A stretch of 64,000 nucleotides of DNA from JAGDZR01 sp049115695 (GCA_049115695.1 JAGDZR010000003.1:248001-312000), one strand, 5' to 3'; counted from the stretch's first letter, positions 6,593 through 16,112 are shown. Notes: generated from the sequence alone by a model not told the origin. A program made the numbers and translations.

Positions 6593-9372
6593 TGAATCAG
6601 TTTGAAAACGCAAGAAATATCGCCCACATTCTGTTAGCCGAAAAAAAACAAAAGAACAAAAAAATCTCCTCAAATGATATTTTGGAGGTCGCCAATAACC
6701 CTCTATTAAAAGGTCAATATCCTGACGTTGATTTTGATTCGCTCGTAGAGCAATTACAATCTGATTTGGATATCTATTCTGCTGAAGCCACCCAGCTGGT
6801 TGAACAAGATGTAAAACCCTGGCTCAATGATCAAAAAGCCAGTATAAATCCTGAGCTCTGGAACAGATACAGGCTATACATTAAATCAAAGGATGGTTCT
6901 TTTCCAATTGATAATCTTGATGATCTGACCGATAAAATATTGGACAAGTGCGTTAACCCTAAAACTACAGGTAATTGGGACAGGAGGGGCATGGTTGTAG
7001 GCAATGTACAGTCAGGAAAAACTGCTAATTACACAGGCCTCATAAACAAAGCAACGGATGCTGGCTATAAACTAATTATCGTGATTGCAGGAATTCATAA
7101 TGCATTGCGCTCACAAACTCAAGTTCGGATTGATGAAGGATATATAGGACGGAACAGTTCTGATTTCATAGAAAAACAGAGAACTACGAGGGTTGGAGTT
7201 GGTAAATATTCAGCTGAAACAGAGGTTTATTCTTATACCTCCACAAATAAGGATTTCAATAGAGGTATAGCGACTCAATTAAATGTGCCTATTGGTGGAA
7301 AGAGTCCGACCGTGTTGGTCATAAAGAAGAATAAAAGTATTCTGGAAAATCTGATTCTTTGGTTAAACCAATTCCGATCAGATGGAAGTGGGAAAATCAA
7401 TAATGTGCCTGTTTTGGTAATTGACGATGAAGCTGATAATGCCTCAGTTAATTCGGGAGATGAATTAGATGTCAAGACCATTAATAGGCTAATTAGGACT
7501 CTATTAAACCTGTTTAGTCAAAACACCTTTATTGGGTATACTGCCACACCATATGCCAATCTCTTTATTCCTTCTTCTTGGAGTGAGAATCTTGAAACCA
7601 TGGTCAAGGATTTAAGACTAAATGTAGGTGAGGATCTATTTCCAAGAGATTTTATTGTCAATATTCCACCTCCATCAAATTACATCGGTGCAGCCCAGGT
7701 ATTTGGTTTCGAGAATTCTAAAACCGGAGAACAGTCGGAGGGACTTGATATAATCAGGCTTGCTGAAGATCAGGAACCAGAATTTCCTAGAACGATTAAT
7801 AAAAACAATAAAGATAACCTTCCAGAAGACATCCCTTTGTCATTGAAGAAGGCTGTACAGGCCTTTATTCTTACCTGCGCAATAAGAAGAAAAAGGGGGC
7901 AAGAAAAAAAGCATAATTCAATGCTAGTTCATGTGGTTGTAAGAGTAGCATGGATTGATAGAATAGCATGGCTGGTAAATGAGGTTTTACGAGATTATAA
8001 AAATCAACTTAAGTCTGGACAAGGAAATTTAGAGGATAACCTAAAAAGTCTATTTGAAGCGGATTATGCTCCTACAACTATTGATGTGCTTAATAACATA
8101 GGGTATAATGATCCAAAGATCAAAAATCATAAATGGGAAGAAATTCAGCCACATGTTTTAGAGGCGATTTCAAAAATTGAGGTAAGGGCAGTACATGGTG
8201 TCAAAAACACTAGGTTTTTGGAGTATCATAATATCGGAGAATTGAATTATGATGATTACGATAATGGGTTTTCAGTAATTGCTGTTGGTGGAAGCAAGCT
8301 ATCTCGTGGTATCACGCTTGAAGGTTTATCTGTTAGTTATTACTTGAGAACTACAAGGATGTATGACTCCTTAATGCAGATGGGTAGATGGTTTGGATAC
8401 AGACCAGGATACGTGGACTTATGTAGGCTATATACAACTGAACAGTTAATTAGTTGGTATCGACACATTACAATGGCAACTGAAGAAATGAGAGAAGATT
8501 TTGATGAAATGGCGGCTAAGAATTTAACCCCAAAAGATTTTCAACTCAAAGTGAGAACTCACTCAGGTATGTTACAGATTACCTCAATTTCGAAAATGAA
8601 GGAACATGAAAAGATTCAATTATCATTTTCAGGTGAGACTAAGCAGACCTACGAATTTGATAATGATCAAAAGGTTGTGAATTCAAATTTTGAATTACTT
8701 GAAATGACATTGAAAAGGCTTAAAGATGCAACTATCAATCATTCAAAATCTGGAAATATTAGCTCTGTTTTGTTTAACAATATTAAAAGTGACATTGTAG
8801 AGGACTTCCTTGCATCATATCAATCAAAGAATAATCACATGAGGACTGATGTTTTGAAAGATTACATTCGAAAGCAAAATCAATCAGGTCATGTCCCCTC
8901 CTGGTCAATAGCATTAATTCTAACATCCAGTAGTAAAGTTGGAAGTCAAAATGAGAAAATTAAAGGAAAAAACACAATTAGAAAGACCTTTAAGCTTGGT
9001 GATGATAAGATTGAAAACGTTGGAATTGCTTCTCGTTCACTAAAAGAAGTAATTACGTTACTAGAGACTGAGGGAAGTTCCAATGCAATTCTTGACAAAG
9101 CTTCCAGAATTATAGACCTAGAGGCTACTGTGCAAACTTCTGAAGCCGTTATTAAAGCTCAACGGAAAGAAAAAGGGAGTCCATTACTTGTGCTATTACC
9201 ACTTGATCCTCGTGTATCAAGTAAATTGGATGAAGCTACTCCTTTAGTTGGCTTTGGAATTGTATTTCCAGAATTAAACAATGAAGAAAAGTATGAATAT
9301 GCTGCAAGACCTCTTTTAGAGGATTTTGAAAGAACACCACAGGAAAGTGATGAGAATGAAGATGATGACTAA
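6592..9372 (+). CDS. Z1-domain helicase-like P-loop protein
   Basis: A 926-residue protein with superfamily-2 helicase-type motifs: Walker A GNVQSGKT (residues 137-144), DEAD-like DDEAD (278-282), GYTATPYANLF, and a C-terminal QMGRWFGYR arginine motif (from Gln596) after GGSKLSRGITLEGLSVSYY. This arrangement is characteristic of Z1-domain proteins (PF10593), annotated as endonuclease-associated. The ATPase motifs look intact, so it is probably an active motor. The C-terminal third has no recognised domain and ends in an acidic tail. It sits in the middle of the operon and is probably the translocating component of the system. Confidence 0.88.
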   Translation: MNQFENARNIAHILLAEKKQKNKKISSNDILEVANNPLLKGQYPDVDFDSLVEQLQSDLDIYSAEATQLVEQDVKPWLNDQKASINPELWNRYRLYIKSKDGSFPIDNLDDLTDKILDKCVNPKTTGNWDRRGMVVGNVQSGKTANYTGLINKATDAGYKLIIVIAGIHNALRSQTQVRIDEGYIGRNSSDFIEKQRTTRVGVGKYSAETEVYSYTSTNKDFNRGIATQLNVPIGGKSPTVLVIKKNKSILENLILWLNQFRSDGSGKINNVPVLVIDDEADNASVNSGDELDVKTINRLIRTLLNLFSQNTFIGYTATPYANLFIPSSWSENLETMVKDLRLNVGEDLFPRDFIVNIPPPSNYIGAAQVFGFENSKTGEQSEGLDIIRLAEDQEPEFPRTINKNNKDNLPEDIPLSLKKAVQAFILTCAIRRKRGQEKKHNSMLVHVVVRVAWIDRIAWLVNEVLRDYKNQLKSGQGNLEDNLKSLFEADYAPTTIDVLNNIGYNDPKIKNHKWEEIQPHVLEAISKIEVRAVHGVKNTRFLEYHNIGELNYDDYDNGFSVIAVGGSKLSRGITLEGLSVSYYLRTTRMYDSLMQMGRWFGYRPGYVDLCRLYTTEQLISWYRHITMATEEMREDFDEMAAKNLTPKDFQLKVRTHSGMLQITSISKMKEHEKIQLSFSGETKQTYEFDNDQKVVNSNFELLEMTLKRLKDATINHSKSGNISSVLFNNIKSDIVEDFLASYQSKNNHMRTDVLKDYIRKQNQSGHVPSWSIALILTSSSKVGSQNEKIKGKNTIRKTFKLGDDKIENVGIASRSLKEVITLLETEGSSNAILDKASRIIDLEATVQTSEAVIKAQRKEKGSPLLVLLPLDPRVSSKLDEATPLVGFGIVFPELNNEEKYEYAARPLLEDFERTPQESDENEDDD

Positions 9373-10348
9373 GATAGAAGAGGTTTGGAATCATCTTGAG
9401 ACAAATGCTGGAAATGGTGTTTTGACTGAACCATTAAACGTTTCTGAGAAATTAAACTGCTCCCTCGGCATCATTGGAAGCACTAAAGCAAGAGTATTTC
9501 AGTTGGGAATTCAGCCAGATATTGAGATTCACAATAATTATCTTCGAAAATTTAGAGGAGTTGATATTCAAGTGATTCCAATAAACAATGGGTTAAAGAA
9601 CTTTACTATTTTGTTGGTTGATCACGATTTAGTTGATGTTTTTAACCTATTTATTGAGGATATTATCAGCAATCTTGAATCCGTAACAGATTCAGATGGA
9701 GCATTATTTACGATAAACAGACGTATAAACTATTGGCGTAAACTTTTCGCCCGTGCTAAAGGTCAATTATTATCAATAGAACATCAAAGAGGTTTGTTTG
9801 GGGAACTATACTTACTCCAATTATTACTTCAGTCAACTGACAAACATCACGATGTTATCCATTCATGGACAGGGCCAGAGGGATCAAACCAAGATTTTAC
9901 TTTAGATCAAACTGCAATTGAAGTAAAGACTTCAAAATCTAATCATCCAATATTAAATATCTCTAACGAGGAGCAGCTTAACTATCACAATTGGAAAGAC
10001 TTATATCTCTATCTGATTATTACGAATGAGACTAGGGGAGGGCAAGGCACCCTTAACAATATTATAAAAGAAGTCATCTGTGCTTTAGTTGACACCCCTG
10101 ATTTGGTTGATAGTTTCCAAAATAAGCTTTCAAATCTTGGTATTAATCCTGACGAGTACGAGGACTATGTTGAAATTGGATTTTCAGTACGAAAATGTAA
10201 ATGTTTCAAGGTCTCGGATGGATTTCCAATCATTATCAAAGAACACCTGCTAAGTGATCAGGTATTTAATGTGAAATATCAAATAGATATATCCTCATGT
10301 GATCCGCATCTAATACCCGAAAATAGAATTCTCGAAAATTTCATATGA
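9356..10348 (+). CDS. PD-(D/E)XK motif nuclease (DUF4420-like)
   Basis: About 330 residues. The PD-(D/E)XK core is visible as RGLFGELYLLQLLL (helix with conserved Glu), then Asp180, Glu189-Val-Lys191 (in the stretch ending TAIEVKTSK), numbered from the ATG at 9356. The frame can be extended to a TTG at 9326, but the ATGs at 9350 and 9356 lie just after an AGGAAA and overlap the Z1 stop, so they are more likely starts. The family (DUF4420/PF14390-like) recurs next to Z1 genes. It is the best candidate for the DNA-cleaving subunit. It overlaps the AIPR gene by 4 bp. Confidence 0.8.
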   Translation: MKMMTKIEEVWNHLETNAGNGVLTEPLNVSEKLNCSLGIIGSTKARVFQLGIQPDIEIHNNYLRKFRGVDIQVIPINNGLKNFTILLVDHDLVDVFNLFIEDIISNLESVTDSDGALFTINRRINYWRKLFARAKGQLLSIEHQRGLFGELYLLQLLLQSTDKHHDVIHSWTGPEGSNQDFTLDQTAIEVKTSKSNHPILNISNEEQLNYHNWKDLYLYLIITNETRGGQGTLNNIIKEVICALVDTPDLVDSFQNKLSNLGINPDEYEDYVEIGFSVRKCKCFKVSDGFPIIIKEHLLSDQVFNVKYQIDISSCDPHLIPENRILENFI

Positions 10349-12726
10349 AAGAGACGATCAAAAAACAAAACCATATTGATTTTGAATTGGATCAATTCCT
10401 TCAGGAATTATTTCATGAAGTAAATGCGCTTACATATTCCAATAATGAAGGCACTTCCAAGGAAAACGCATTCACTGAGCACATTATGGAGGTTCTTGAA
10501 GATGCAGGCGAAACGGAAGGAACAAGGCTCTGTCCGTACATAAAAGAGAACAAATGGGAAAACATTCAATATAAAATAAACGGTTACGCAATTGAGGAAG
10601 GGTTTGAAACATTGGATATTTTTATTTCATCCTATTCAGATGGGGCTACCCTTGATAGACTTCCAAAATCAGATTTAGATAAAATAATCAAATGGACCAC
10701 AGGTTTTGTCAATGTAGCTTTAAAGGGGTATTTCGAGGAAATTGAACCGTCATCGGAAGCTCATGGCTTGGCTAAACTCATTTTCGATAACCGAAAAGAT
10801 TTTATTAGGATAAATATTTTTATAATATCTAATAGAAATATTCCTCACGACCCACCTAAAAATTTCCGTCTAAAAGGGTATGATGATCTTGTATTTAACT
10901 TCAACATATGGGATGCCGAAAGATTGCACAGATTATCTCAATCTAAAAATAATAGGGAGCCAATTGTCATTGATTTTGAAGAAAATCTTGGGCATACAAT
11001 TCCATGTCTATCAATGCCATCAGAAAACGATCTGTACGAGTGTTATTTGGCAATCGTACCTGGAACTATATTGGCTACTTTATACAGAAACTATGGCACT
11101 AGACTACTTGAGAGTAATGTGCGTGCCTTTCTCCAGCAAACCGGTAAAGTCAATAAAGGCATAAGAGATACAATTAAAGAAGAGCCTTATATGTTCTTGC
11201 CATATAATAATGGTCTTGCAACTACTGCTCAAGAAGTTAAGACTAAGGTTAGTGACAGTGGGCAACTGTTGATCACAGGGGTAAAGGATTTTCAAATAGT
11301 AAACGGAGGGCAAACAACAGCTTCAATTTTTCATACTGAAAAGAAATTTAAATCAGATATTTCCAAAGTTTTTGTCCAGATGAAACTTACTGTGATCAAG
11401 GATGAAGAAAAGAAAAATGAAACTGTACCGTACATATCCAGATTTGCTAACAGCCAGAATAAAGTTTCTGAGCTTGATTTGACTTCAAACAATCCATTTC
11501 TACAGCGTATCGAGGAATTATCCAGAACTACTTATGCGGTTGATCCAGATGACTCAAATAAGCAGACGATATGGTTTTTTGAACGGGTAAAGGGGCAATA
11601 TCGAGAAGCAATTAACAAAGAACCAACAAAGGGAAAAAAAGATGCATTTACTCATAAATACCCTAGAAATCAGCTAATTATAAAATCTGAAATAGCCAAG
11701 TTCTTAAACATCTGGTTTCAGAAACCCTTTCACGTATCTAAAGGAGCTCAAAAAAACTACAACTTTTTCCTCAAGGAAGTTGAGAGTCTTTTCAAAAAGG
11801 ATAAACCGAATAGGGGATACTGGCAGGATATTGTTTCAAATGCCATTATATTCAAAACTGCAGATGGCCTATTTGGCAGGAAAAATCAAGATCCAATAGG
11901 GGATACTAATATCAAATCTCATACTGTAGCTTACTCTTTATCATACATTCATTTTCTAACTGAAAACAAGCTCAATCTTGATCTGATATGGGATAAACAG
12001 CTGATTGATGAAAATCTGAAATCTGAAATCAAAAGAGTTTTGATATATGTTTATCAATTTTTGAGTTCTTTGGATGTTGCGTTAATAAGTGAGGCTGCAA
12101 AAGCAGAGAAGACATGGACTCTATTGAAGGATAAAAAAGGTTTTGAGCTTAATAATGAAATTATAAAAGGCTATTTAGCTTCTGAGAGTTATGACGTGAA
12201 AAAGCGTTATAAATCGGTCGATGAAGGCATTGAGGAAACAAAAAAGTATAATAACCTTGAACGAATCACCTCGCTTGGATTAAGATTTTGGGACGGCTTA
12301 TCGTTATTTAACATTTCTAATTCAGTATTGAGTCCTTATCAAAGCACTGTAGTTTCAAAAATTGCTAATAAACTCCAGTTTTCAGGAACAATTTCTGAAA
12401 GAGAAATTGAGAAAGGAGTCGAAATAATCAAGGTTCTAACAGAGAAAGGTCTTGAGTTTAACAAAGTTTCAGCTCTTAGTAAACTAGATAAGGATGAGAT
12501 TGTAGATGCTTCATCATTGTTCAATAGAATCTCTGAATTGACAGACAATGATTGGAACAGGGTGATCTCGTTGGGAGAACAAACTCAAACGCTATCATTT
12601 AATGAAATCAGTGTAATTAGATCTGTTATTTCAAAATTGAAGCACAAAGAAGATATAGATTTTAAACGCTTAGGTATAGTAGAAACTGCTTTGAAGAAAT
12701 TGAAAAAGTTTGGGGTGAAGTACTAA
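10345..12726 (+). CDS. AIPR-family (abortive infection phage resistance) protein
   Basis: A 793-residue protein. The central region with VNGGQTTASIF (Asn320 onward), QMKLTVI and ISRFANSQNKVSELDL is the hallmark of AIPR proteins (PF10592), a family named for lactococcal abortive-infection proteins and frequent in restriction-type operons. The N-terminal 250 residues and the helical C-terminus are not assigned. The start overlaps the preceding nuclease gene by ATGA. It is the last gene of the defence operon. Its biochemical activity is not established; effector, nuclease-associated or sensor roles are all possible. Confidence 0.85.
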   Translation: MKETIKKQNHIDFELDQFLQELFHEVNALTYSNNEGTSKENAFTEHIMEVLEDAGETEGTRLCPYIKENKWENIQYKINGYAIEEGFETLDIFISSYSDGATLDRLPKSDLDKIIKWTTGFVNVALKGYFEEIEPSSEAHGLAKLIFDNRKDFIRINIFIISNRNIPHDPPKNFRLKGYDDLVFNFNIWDAERLHRLSQSKNNREPIVIDFEENLGHTIPCLSMPSENDLYECYLAIVPGTILATLYRNYGTRLLESNVRAFLQQTGKVNKGIRDTIKEEPYMFLPYNNGLATTAQEVKTKVSDSGQLLITGVKDFQIVNGGQTTASIFHTEKKFKSDISKVFVQMKLTVIKDEEKKNETVPYISRFANSQNKVSELDLTSNNPFLQRIEELSRTTYAVDPDDSNKQTIWFFERVKGQYREAINKEPTKGKKDAFTHKYPRNQLIIKSEIAKFLNIWFQKPFHVSKGAQKNYNFFLKEVESLFKKDKPNRGYWQDIVSNAIIFKTADGLFGRKNQDPIGDTNIKSHTVAYSLSYIHFLTENKLNLDLIWDKQLIDENLKSEIKRVLIYVYQFLSSLDVALISEAAKAEKTWTLLKDKKGFELNNEIIKGYLASESYDVKKRYKSVDEGIEETKKYNNLERITSLGLRFWDGLSLFNISNSVLSPYQSTVVSKIANKLQFSGTISEREIEKGVEIIKVLTEKGLEFNKVSALSKLDKDEIVDASSLFNRISELTDNDWNRVISLGEQTQTLSFNEISVIRSVISKLKHKEDIDFKRLGIVETALKKLKKFGVKY

Positions 12727-12733
12727 ATCATTT

Positions 12734-12747
12734 TATTATGTTAAGTA
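12734..12747. repeat. 14-bp direct repeat, copy 1
   Basis: TATTATGTTAAGTA occurs here, 7 bp after the AIPR stop, and again identically at 13447-13460. The 713-bp spacing defines a unit that may have been inserted or exchanged as a cassette. Confidence 0.6.
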
Positions 12748-12841
12748 GAATCCAATCTTCGTCAAGTCGGGCTGGCAGGGCAAAATACCGGGCGTGCGGT
12801 TGGCTGTGTGTTGGGAGTGATTATTTTGCCTAGATTTTTTG

Positions 12842-12870
12842 TTTACTTTTTTATCAATGAAAAAAGTAAA
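12842..12870. repeat. Perfect 11-bp hairpin
   Basis: TTTACTTTTTT (12842-12852) and AAAAAAGTAAA (12860-12870) are perfect complements around a 7-base loop. No GC-rich stem, so a weak terminator at best; it could also be part of the dispersed repeat that follows. Confidence 0.4.
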
Positions 12871-13203
12871 AGCCTAGCGGCTTGAGCGAAATAGCGAACA
12901 CATATGAAAACAGATGACCTGTGAGCCATTCTGCAACAAGCAAGGAGATTGCCACGTCTCCAATGCTCCGCAAAGGTTCCTCGCAATGACGTACTACTTG
13001 AGGGCTTGTGCTGTGAGCCAAACAGAGCATTGGCCTGCAAGTGTTTTACAGGCAAATTCCTAAGCGCTGAGAATCGCGTATTTGAAACTAAACTGACCAA
13101 CCGTGCGGATAACGAAAAAGGGAACGATACACTTTGCCTGGAAACCTCTTGCATTTGGGCTGGTGATCAGGCCAGAGCCTGAAAGAGCGTGGGGAAAACT
13201 ATT

Positions 13204-13264
13204 AATAGCCGTTTGGTCAGGGAACGGCCGAGCGATGGAATCGTGCGCTGGCCGAGCGGCTATT
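13204..13264. repeat. Long GU-tolerant stem-loop, possible structured RNA or element end
   Basis: Positions 13204-13220 can pair with 13248-13264 over 17 positions if T:G (RNA G-U) pairs are allowed; all three non-identical positions are such wobbles. The motif GGCCGAGCG appears twice inside, and GCGAT-GGA-ATCGT forms an inner hairpin. Wobble-compensated pairing suggests selection for folding. Orientation and function unknown. Confidence 0.4.
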
Positions 13265-13358
13265 TAATATAACGTCTAATTATATAACAACATTCTTAGA
13301 AACAGAATCTAATAGAACATCAATCATAAACGTACACGAGATCGTCCAGCTTTGCTGG

Positions 13359-13457
13359 TTAACATAATATCATTATATAATCTAAGCTGACAGATATTCG
13401 TCAAACAGCGCAGCAGTAATAAATAACAGCTTTGTTATATAATTAATATTATGTTAA
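13359..13457. repeat. Long imperfect hairpin with TTAACATAA ends, right flank of module
   Basis: Left arm 13359-13389 and right arm 13427-13457 pair through three blocks: TTAACATAATAT, ATTATATAA and AGCTG, interrupted by one- to three-base bulges, around a 37-base loop. The outer TTAACATAA matches the end of the hairpin at 2961, and the TTATATAA block also occurs at 3075-3083, so both sides of the defence module carry related structures. Confidence 0.6.
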
Positions 13458-13460
13458 GTA
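13447..13460. repeat. 14-bp direct repeat, copy 2
   Basis: Identical to 12734-12747 (TATTATGTTAAGTA); here it forms the end of the right-hand hairpin. See the first copy. Confidence 0.6.
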
Positions 13461-13520
13461 CGATTGAGATAAGCTATCCTATCGATCGAATAATCCCTTT
13501 ATTAATATCATTTGTATTTC

Positions 13521-16112
13521 TTACTCGTACCTGAGATTGTTTGTAGGATTCTCGGTTGCTACCCTATAACCATTGATGCCAATGATCAATCCGGCAATCA
13601 CAATGGTAATCAACAACCCTCCGGGAAAAATGAACCAATAGCCTGACATGTCAATTGAATAAGCGTAATTGCTGAGCCATGCATTTACAAAATACCAGGC
13701 CATTGGTAATGACAACAACCCGGCCATTCCAATTAACAGTACAAACTGTCTGGTCAGTACTTTCAAAATTCCAATGCTCGAAGATCCCAGTATTTTTCTA
13801 ATGCCTAATTCTTTTATTCTGTTATTGGCCTCATATCTTGCTAATCCTAATACGCCAATAATCGCTAGTAAAACAGTGATGGCGGCCAATACGATAAATA
13901 TCTTCTGTTGTCTGATATCTGTTTGGTATTGCTGAATAAGTTTCTCATCCAGGAACTTGTAATCCATTGGGAAATTTGGAGATACGTTTGACCATTGTGT
14001 CTCTATGGCCTCTATAAACCCAGTCATGTTAACTCCGCTTATTTTTATAGCCATTCTGGGTAGTTGATTATCACGCTGCAAAATGATCAAAGGTTCCACC
14101 GATTGTTTCAACGATTGAAAATGATAATCCTTCACCACACCTGTTATGATTACTTCCAGATCGTTCCAGGATGGTAATTTCACCGTTCTGCCAATTACTT
14201 CTTCGGCGGTTAATCCCCATTCGGTCAATCCTTTTTGATTGATCATCGCATAATTTCGGACGTCATCTGGTATCGGCTTAACAAATCCTTCTCCCTGGTG
14301 CATCTTCAAATCGAATGTCTTCAGATAATTTTCATCCACTGATACAATGCGCATACGTATTTTTTCAGTCGGATTGTCACCATACAATACTGTCGTTGCA
14401 TCATGAAATCCACCAGGCTCACCTGTCATACTAGTCACACTTTTGACCGATTGATAGCTCTTTAGCGCATCGATAAACACAGATCTATTTTCCTGTATTT
14501 CATCATTTGTGACATCTATCATCACGATTGAGTCCTTGTCAAAACCGAGATCCTTGGTCAACATGTAGTTAAGTTGTACTGCAATGAAGCCCGTACATAT
14601 GATCAGAAATATGGATGCCGTGAATTGAAACAATACAAGCGTCTGACGTACCCGCTTACCTTTTACAATGGACAGCTTCCCTCCTTTTAACATCGCTACA
14701 ATTGGGAATGACATGATCATTAGTGAAGGATATGTAGCTGACAATAAGGTGATTACCAAAACCGAAACCACGATAATTTGAAGCATTTCAACACTCCATA
14801 AGTTCGCGACTATCACGACACCAAAGAGTTCATTGATAACGGGTATGGTCAACGACAAAAGAACCATACCAATCAGAGCTGCCGAGCTTACAAGCAACAA
14901 TGACTCACTCACAAAAGACACTACCAGTCGATACCACTCACTGCCGATTGCTTTTCGAACACTCACCTCTTTGGTTCGTTTCAAACATTGCCCAATTGAC
15001 AAATTCACGTAATTGAAGCAAGCGATAAACAATACAGCCAGTCCTATGAAAGTCAGGATCTTAAGCGCTGATTGATCACCGTGCTGAACACCCATATCAT
15101 ATCTCACATGATTGTCAAAATAGATGTTGGACAATGGCTGTAGCTTAAGGTTGATCCTGTTTCCTGTGCGAGCAAAGTCCTCACCGAAATATTTATCCAT
15201 GAATGCAGGCAGTGCTTCATTTATTCGACCAACCTCATCTGCAGATGCCAGTTGCACATACGTATGAATGGAGTTGCTCCACCAGTCATTAAACCAGGTC
15301 AGCTGATCATACGCATGTATGTTAAACACCATGTCAAACTGTAAGTGGGATATGGCCGGAGGCTCAGCTAAAATACCGGTCACTTGATATGGGTCCTCGT
15401 GCTCTAAATAGATGATCTGACCAATTGGATTTAAATCGCCAAATAATTTCTTGGCTGCTTCATGGCTGATTACAACTGCATTTTTGGGCAATAACACACT
15501 TTTTGGATCGCCAAAGGATAATGGATATGAAAAGAGTTCAAAGAAGTTGTCATCTGCAAAGAGCATTTCCTCATCCCTGAAAATGTTGTTCTGGTAACTC
15601 ACGAGTGCATTTTGACCAGCCATGACACGACAGCTCGCTACTATGGATGCTGGAAAGTCTGTTAGCAGTGCATTTCGATAAGGTCCTGATGTGATACCAA
15701 TATCATAGGGAGTTCCATTCATGGTTGATTGTCGGATGGTTCTATACAGCACTTCACTTTTATCGTGAAAACCATCCACAGCTCTTTCCTGGCTGATGTA
15801 CAGGTACAGATATGTAGCACAGAAAAAACCGATAATCAGCGAAAGCAAACTGATGGCTGTGACGTTTTTGTGTAGCACCAGTGTCCTCACTGTTATTCTT
15901 GGATTAAAGTGAAAACGATAACCTACCCATGCACTCAGTGATTTCAGTGTGCTGGGACGTACATAGCTTATACTTTCTCTAAAGTAATGGAAGAAATGCC
16001 ACTTCTTTCCTTTATTTATATCATTGTATTCCAGTAGATTACCCTCTATTTCTTCAAGTAATTCGGGCTTACATATTTTTCTAATAATGCTAAGCATAAA
16101 TGAGTCTTTCAT
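13521..16112 (-). CDS. FtsX/MacB-type ABC transporter permease with N-terminal prefix domain
   Basis: An 863-residue membrane protein. Residues 1-75 form a soluble prefix (ICKPELLEEIEGNLLEYN) seen in Bacteroidota permeases of this class. It is followed by TM1 (about 85-105), a MacB periplasmic core domain, three TM helices with the FtsX signature VRKAIGSEWYRLVVSF, then a second periplasmic domain and a C-terminal FtsX block with IRKILGSSS. No ATPase is encoded next to it. It starts 2 bp after the PadR gene, which likely controls it. Probably exports or releases a lipid-like or toxic compound; substrate unknown. Confidence 0.88.
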   Translation of the reverse strand: MKDSFMLSIIRKICKPELLEEIEGNLLEYNDINKGKKWHFFHYFRESISYVRPSTLKSLSAWVGYRFHFNPRITVRTLVLHKNVTAISLLSLIIGFFCATYLYLYISQERAVDGFHDKSEVLYRTIRQSTMNGTPYDIGITSGPYRNALLTDFPASIVASCRVMAGQNALVSYQNNIFRDEEMLFADDNFFELFSYPLSFGDPKSVLLPKNAVVISHEAAKKLFGDLNPIGQIIYLEHEDPYQVTGILAEPPAISHLQFDMVFNIHAYDQLTWFNDWWSNSIHTYVQLASADEVGRINEALPAFMDKYFGEDFARTGNRINLKLQPLSNIYFDNHVRYDMGVQHGDQSALKILTFIGLAVLFIACFNYVNLSIGQCLKRTKEVSVRKAIGSEWYRLVVSFVSESLLLVSSAALIGMVLLSLTIPVINELFGVVIVANLWSVEMLQIIVVSVLVITLLSATYPSLMIMSFPIVAMLKGGKLSIVKGKRVRQTLVLFQFTASIFLIICTGFIAVQLNYMLTKDLGFDKDSIVMIDVTNDEIQENRSVFIDALKSYQSVKSVTSMTGEPGGFHDATTVLYGDNPTEKIRMRIVSVDENYLKTFDLKMHQGEGFVKPIPDDVRNYAMINQKGLTEWGLTAEEVIGRTVKLPSWNDLEVIITGVVKDYHFQSLKQSVEPLIILQRDNQLPRMAIKISGVNMTGFIEAIETQWSNVSPNFPMDYKFLDEKLIQQYQTDIRQQKIFIVLAAITVLLAIIGVLGLARYEANNRIKELGIRKILGSSSIGILKVLTRQFVLLIGMAGLLSLPMAWYFVNAWLSNYAYSIDMSGYWFIFPGGLLITIVIAGLIIGINGYRVATENPTNNLRYE

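Larger units (their letters stand above)
12727..13520. other. 794-bp non-coding region after the defence operon
   Basis: No believable gene. From left to right it holds the first copy of a 14-bp direct repeat (12734-12747), a perfect 11-bp hairpin (12842-12870), a visibly GC-richer block to about 13260 resembling dispersed non-coding repeats that produce spurious ORFs, a long RNA-like stem (13204-13264), then AT-rich sequence with the right-hand TTAACATAA hairpin (13359-13457) ending in the second copy of the direct repeat (13447-13460). Confidence 0.6.

Noticed and set aside
12843..13154. 103-codon ORF on the reverse strand and a 77-codon ORF on the forward strand.
   Set aside because: They lie in a repeat-like GC-richer block, have no domain, odd composition and cover each other on opposite strands; best seen as spurious ORFs.
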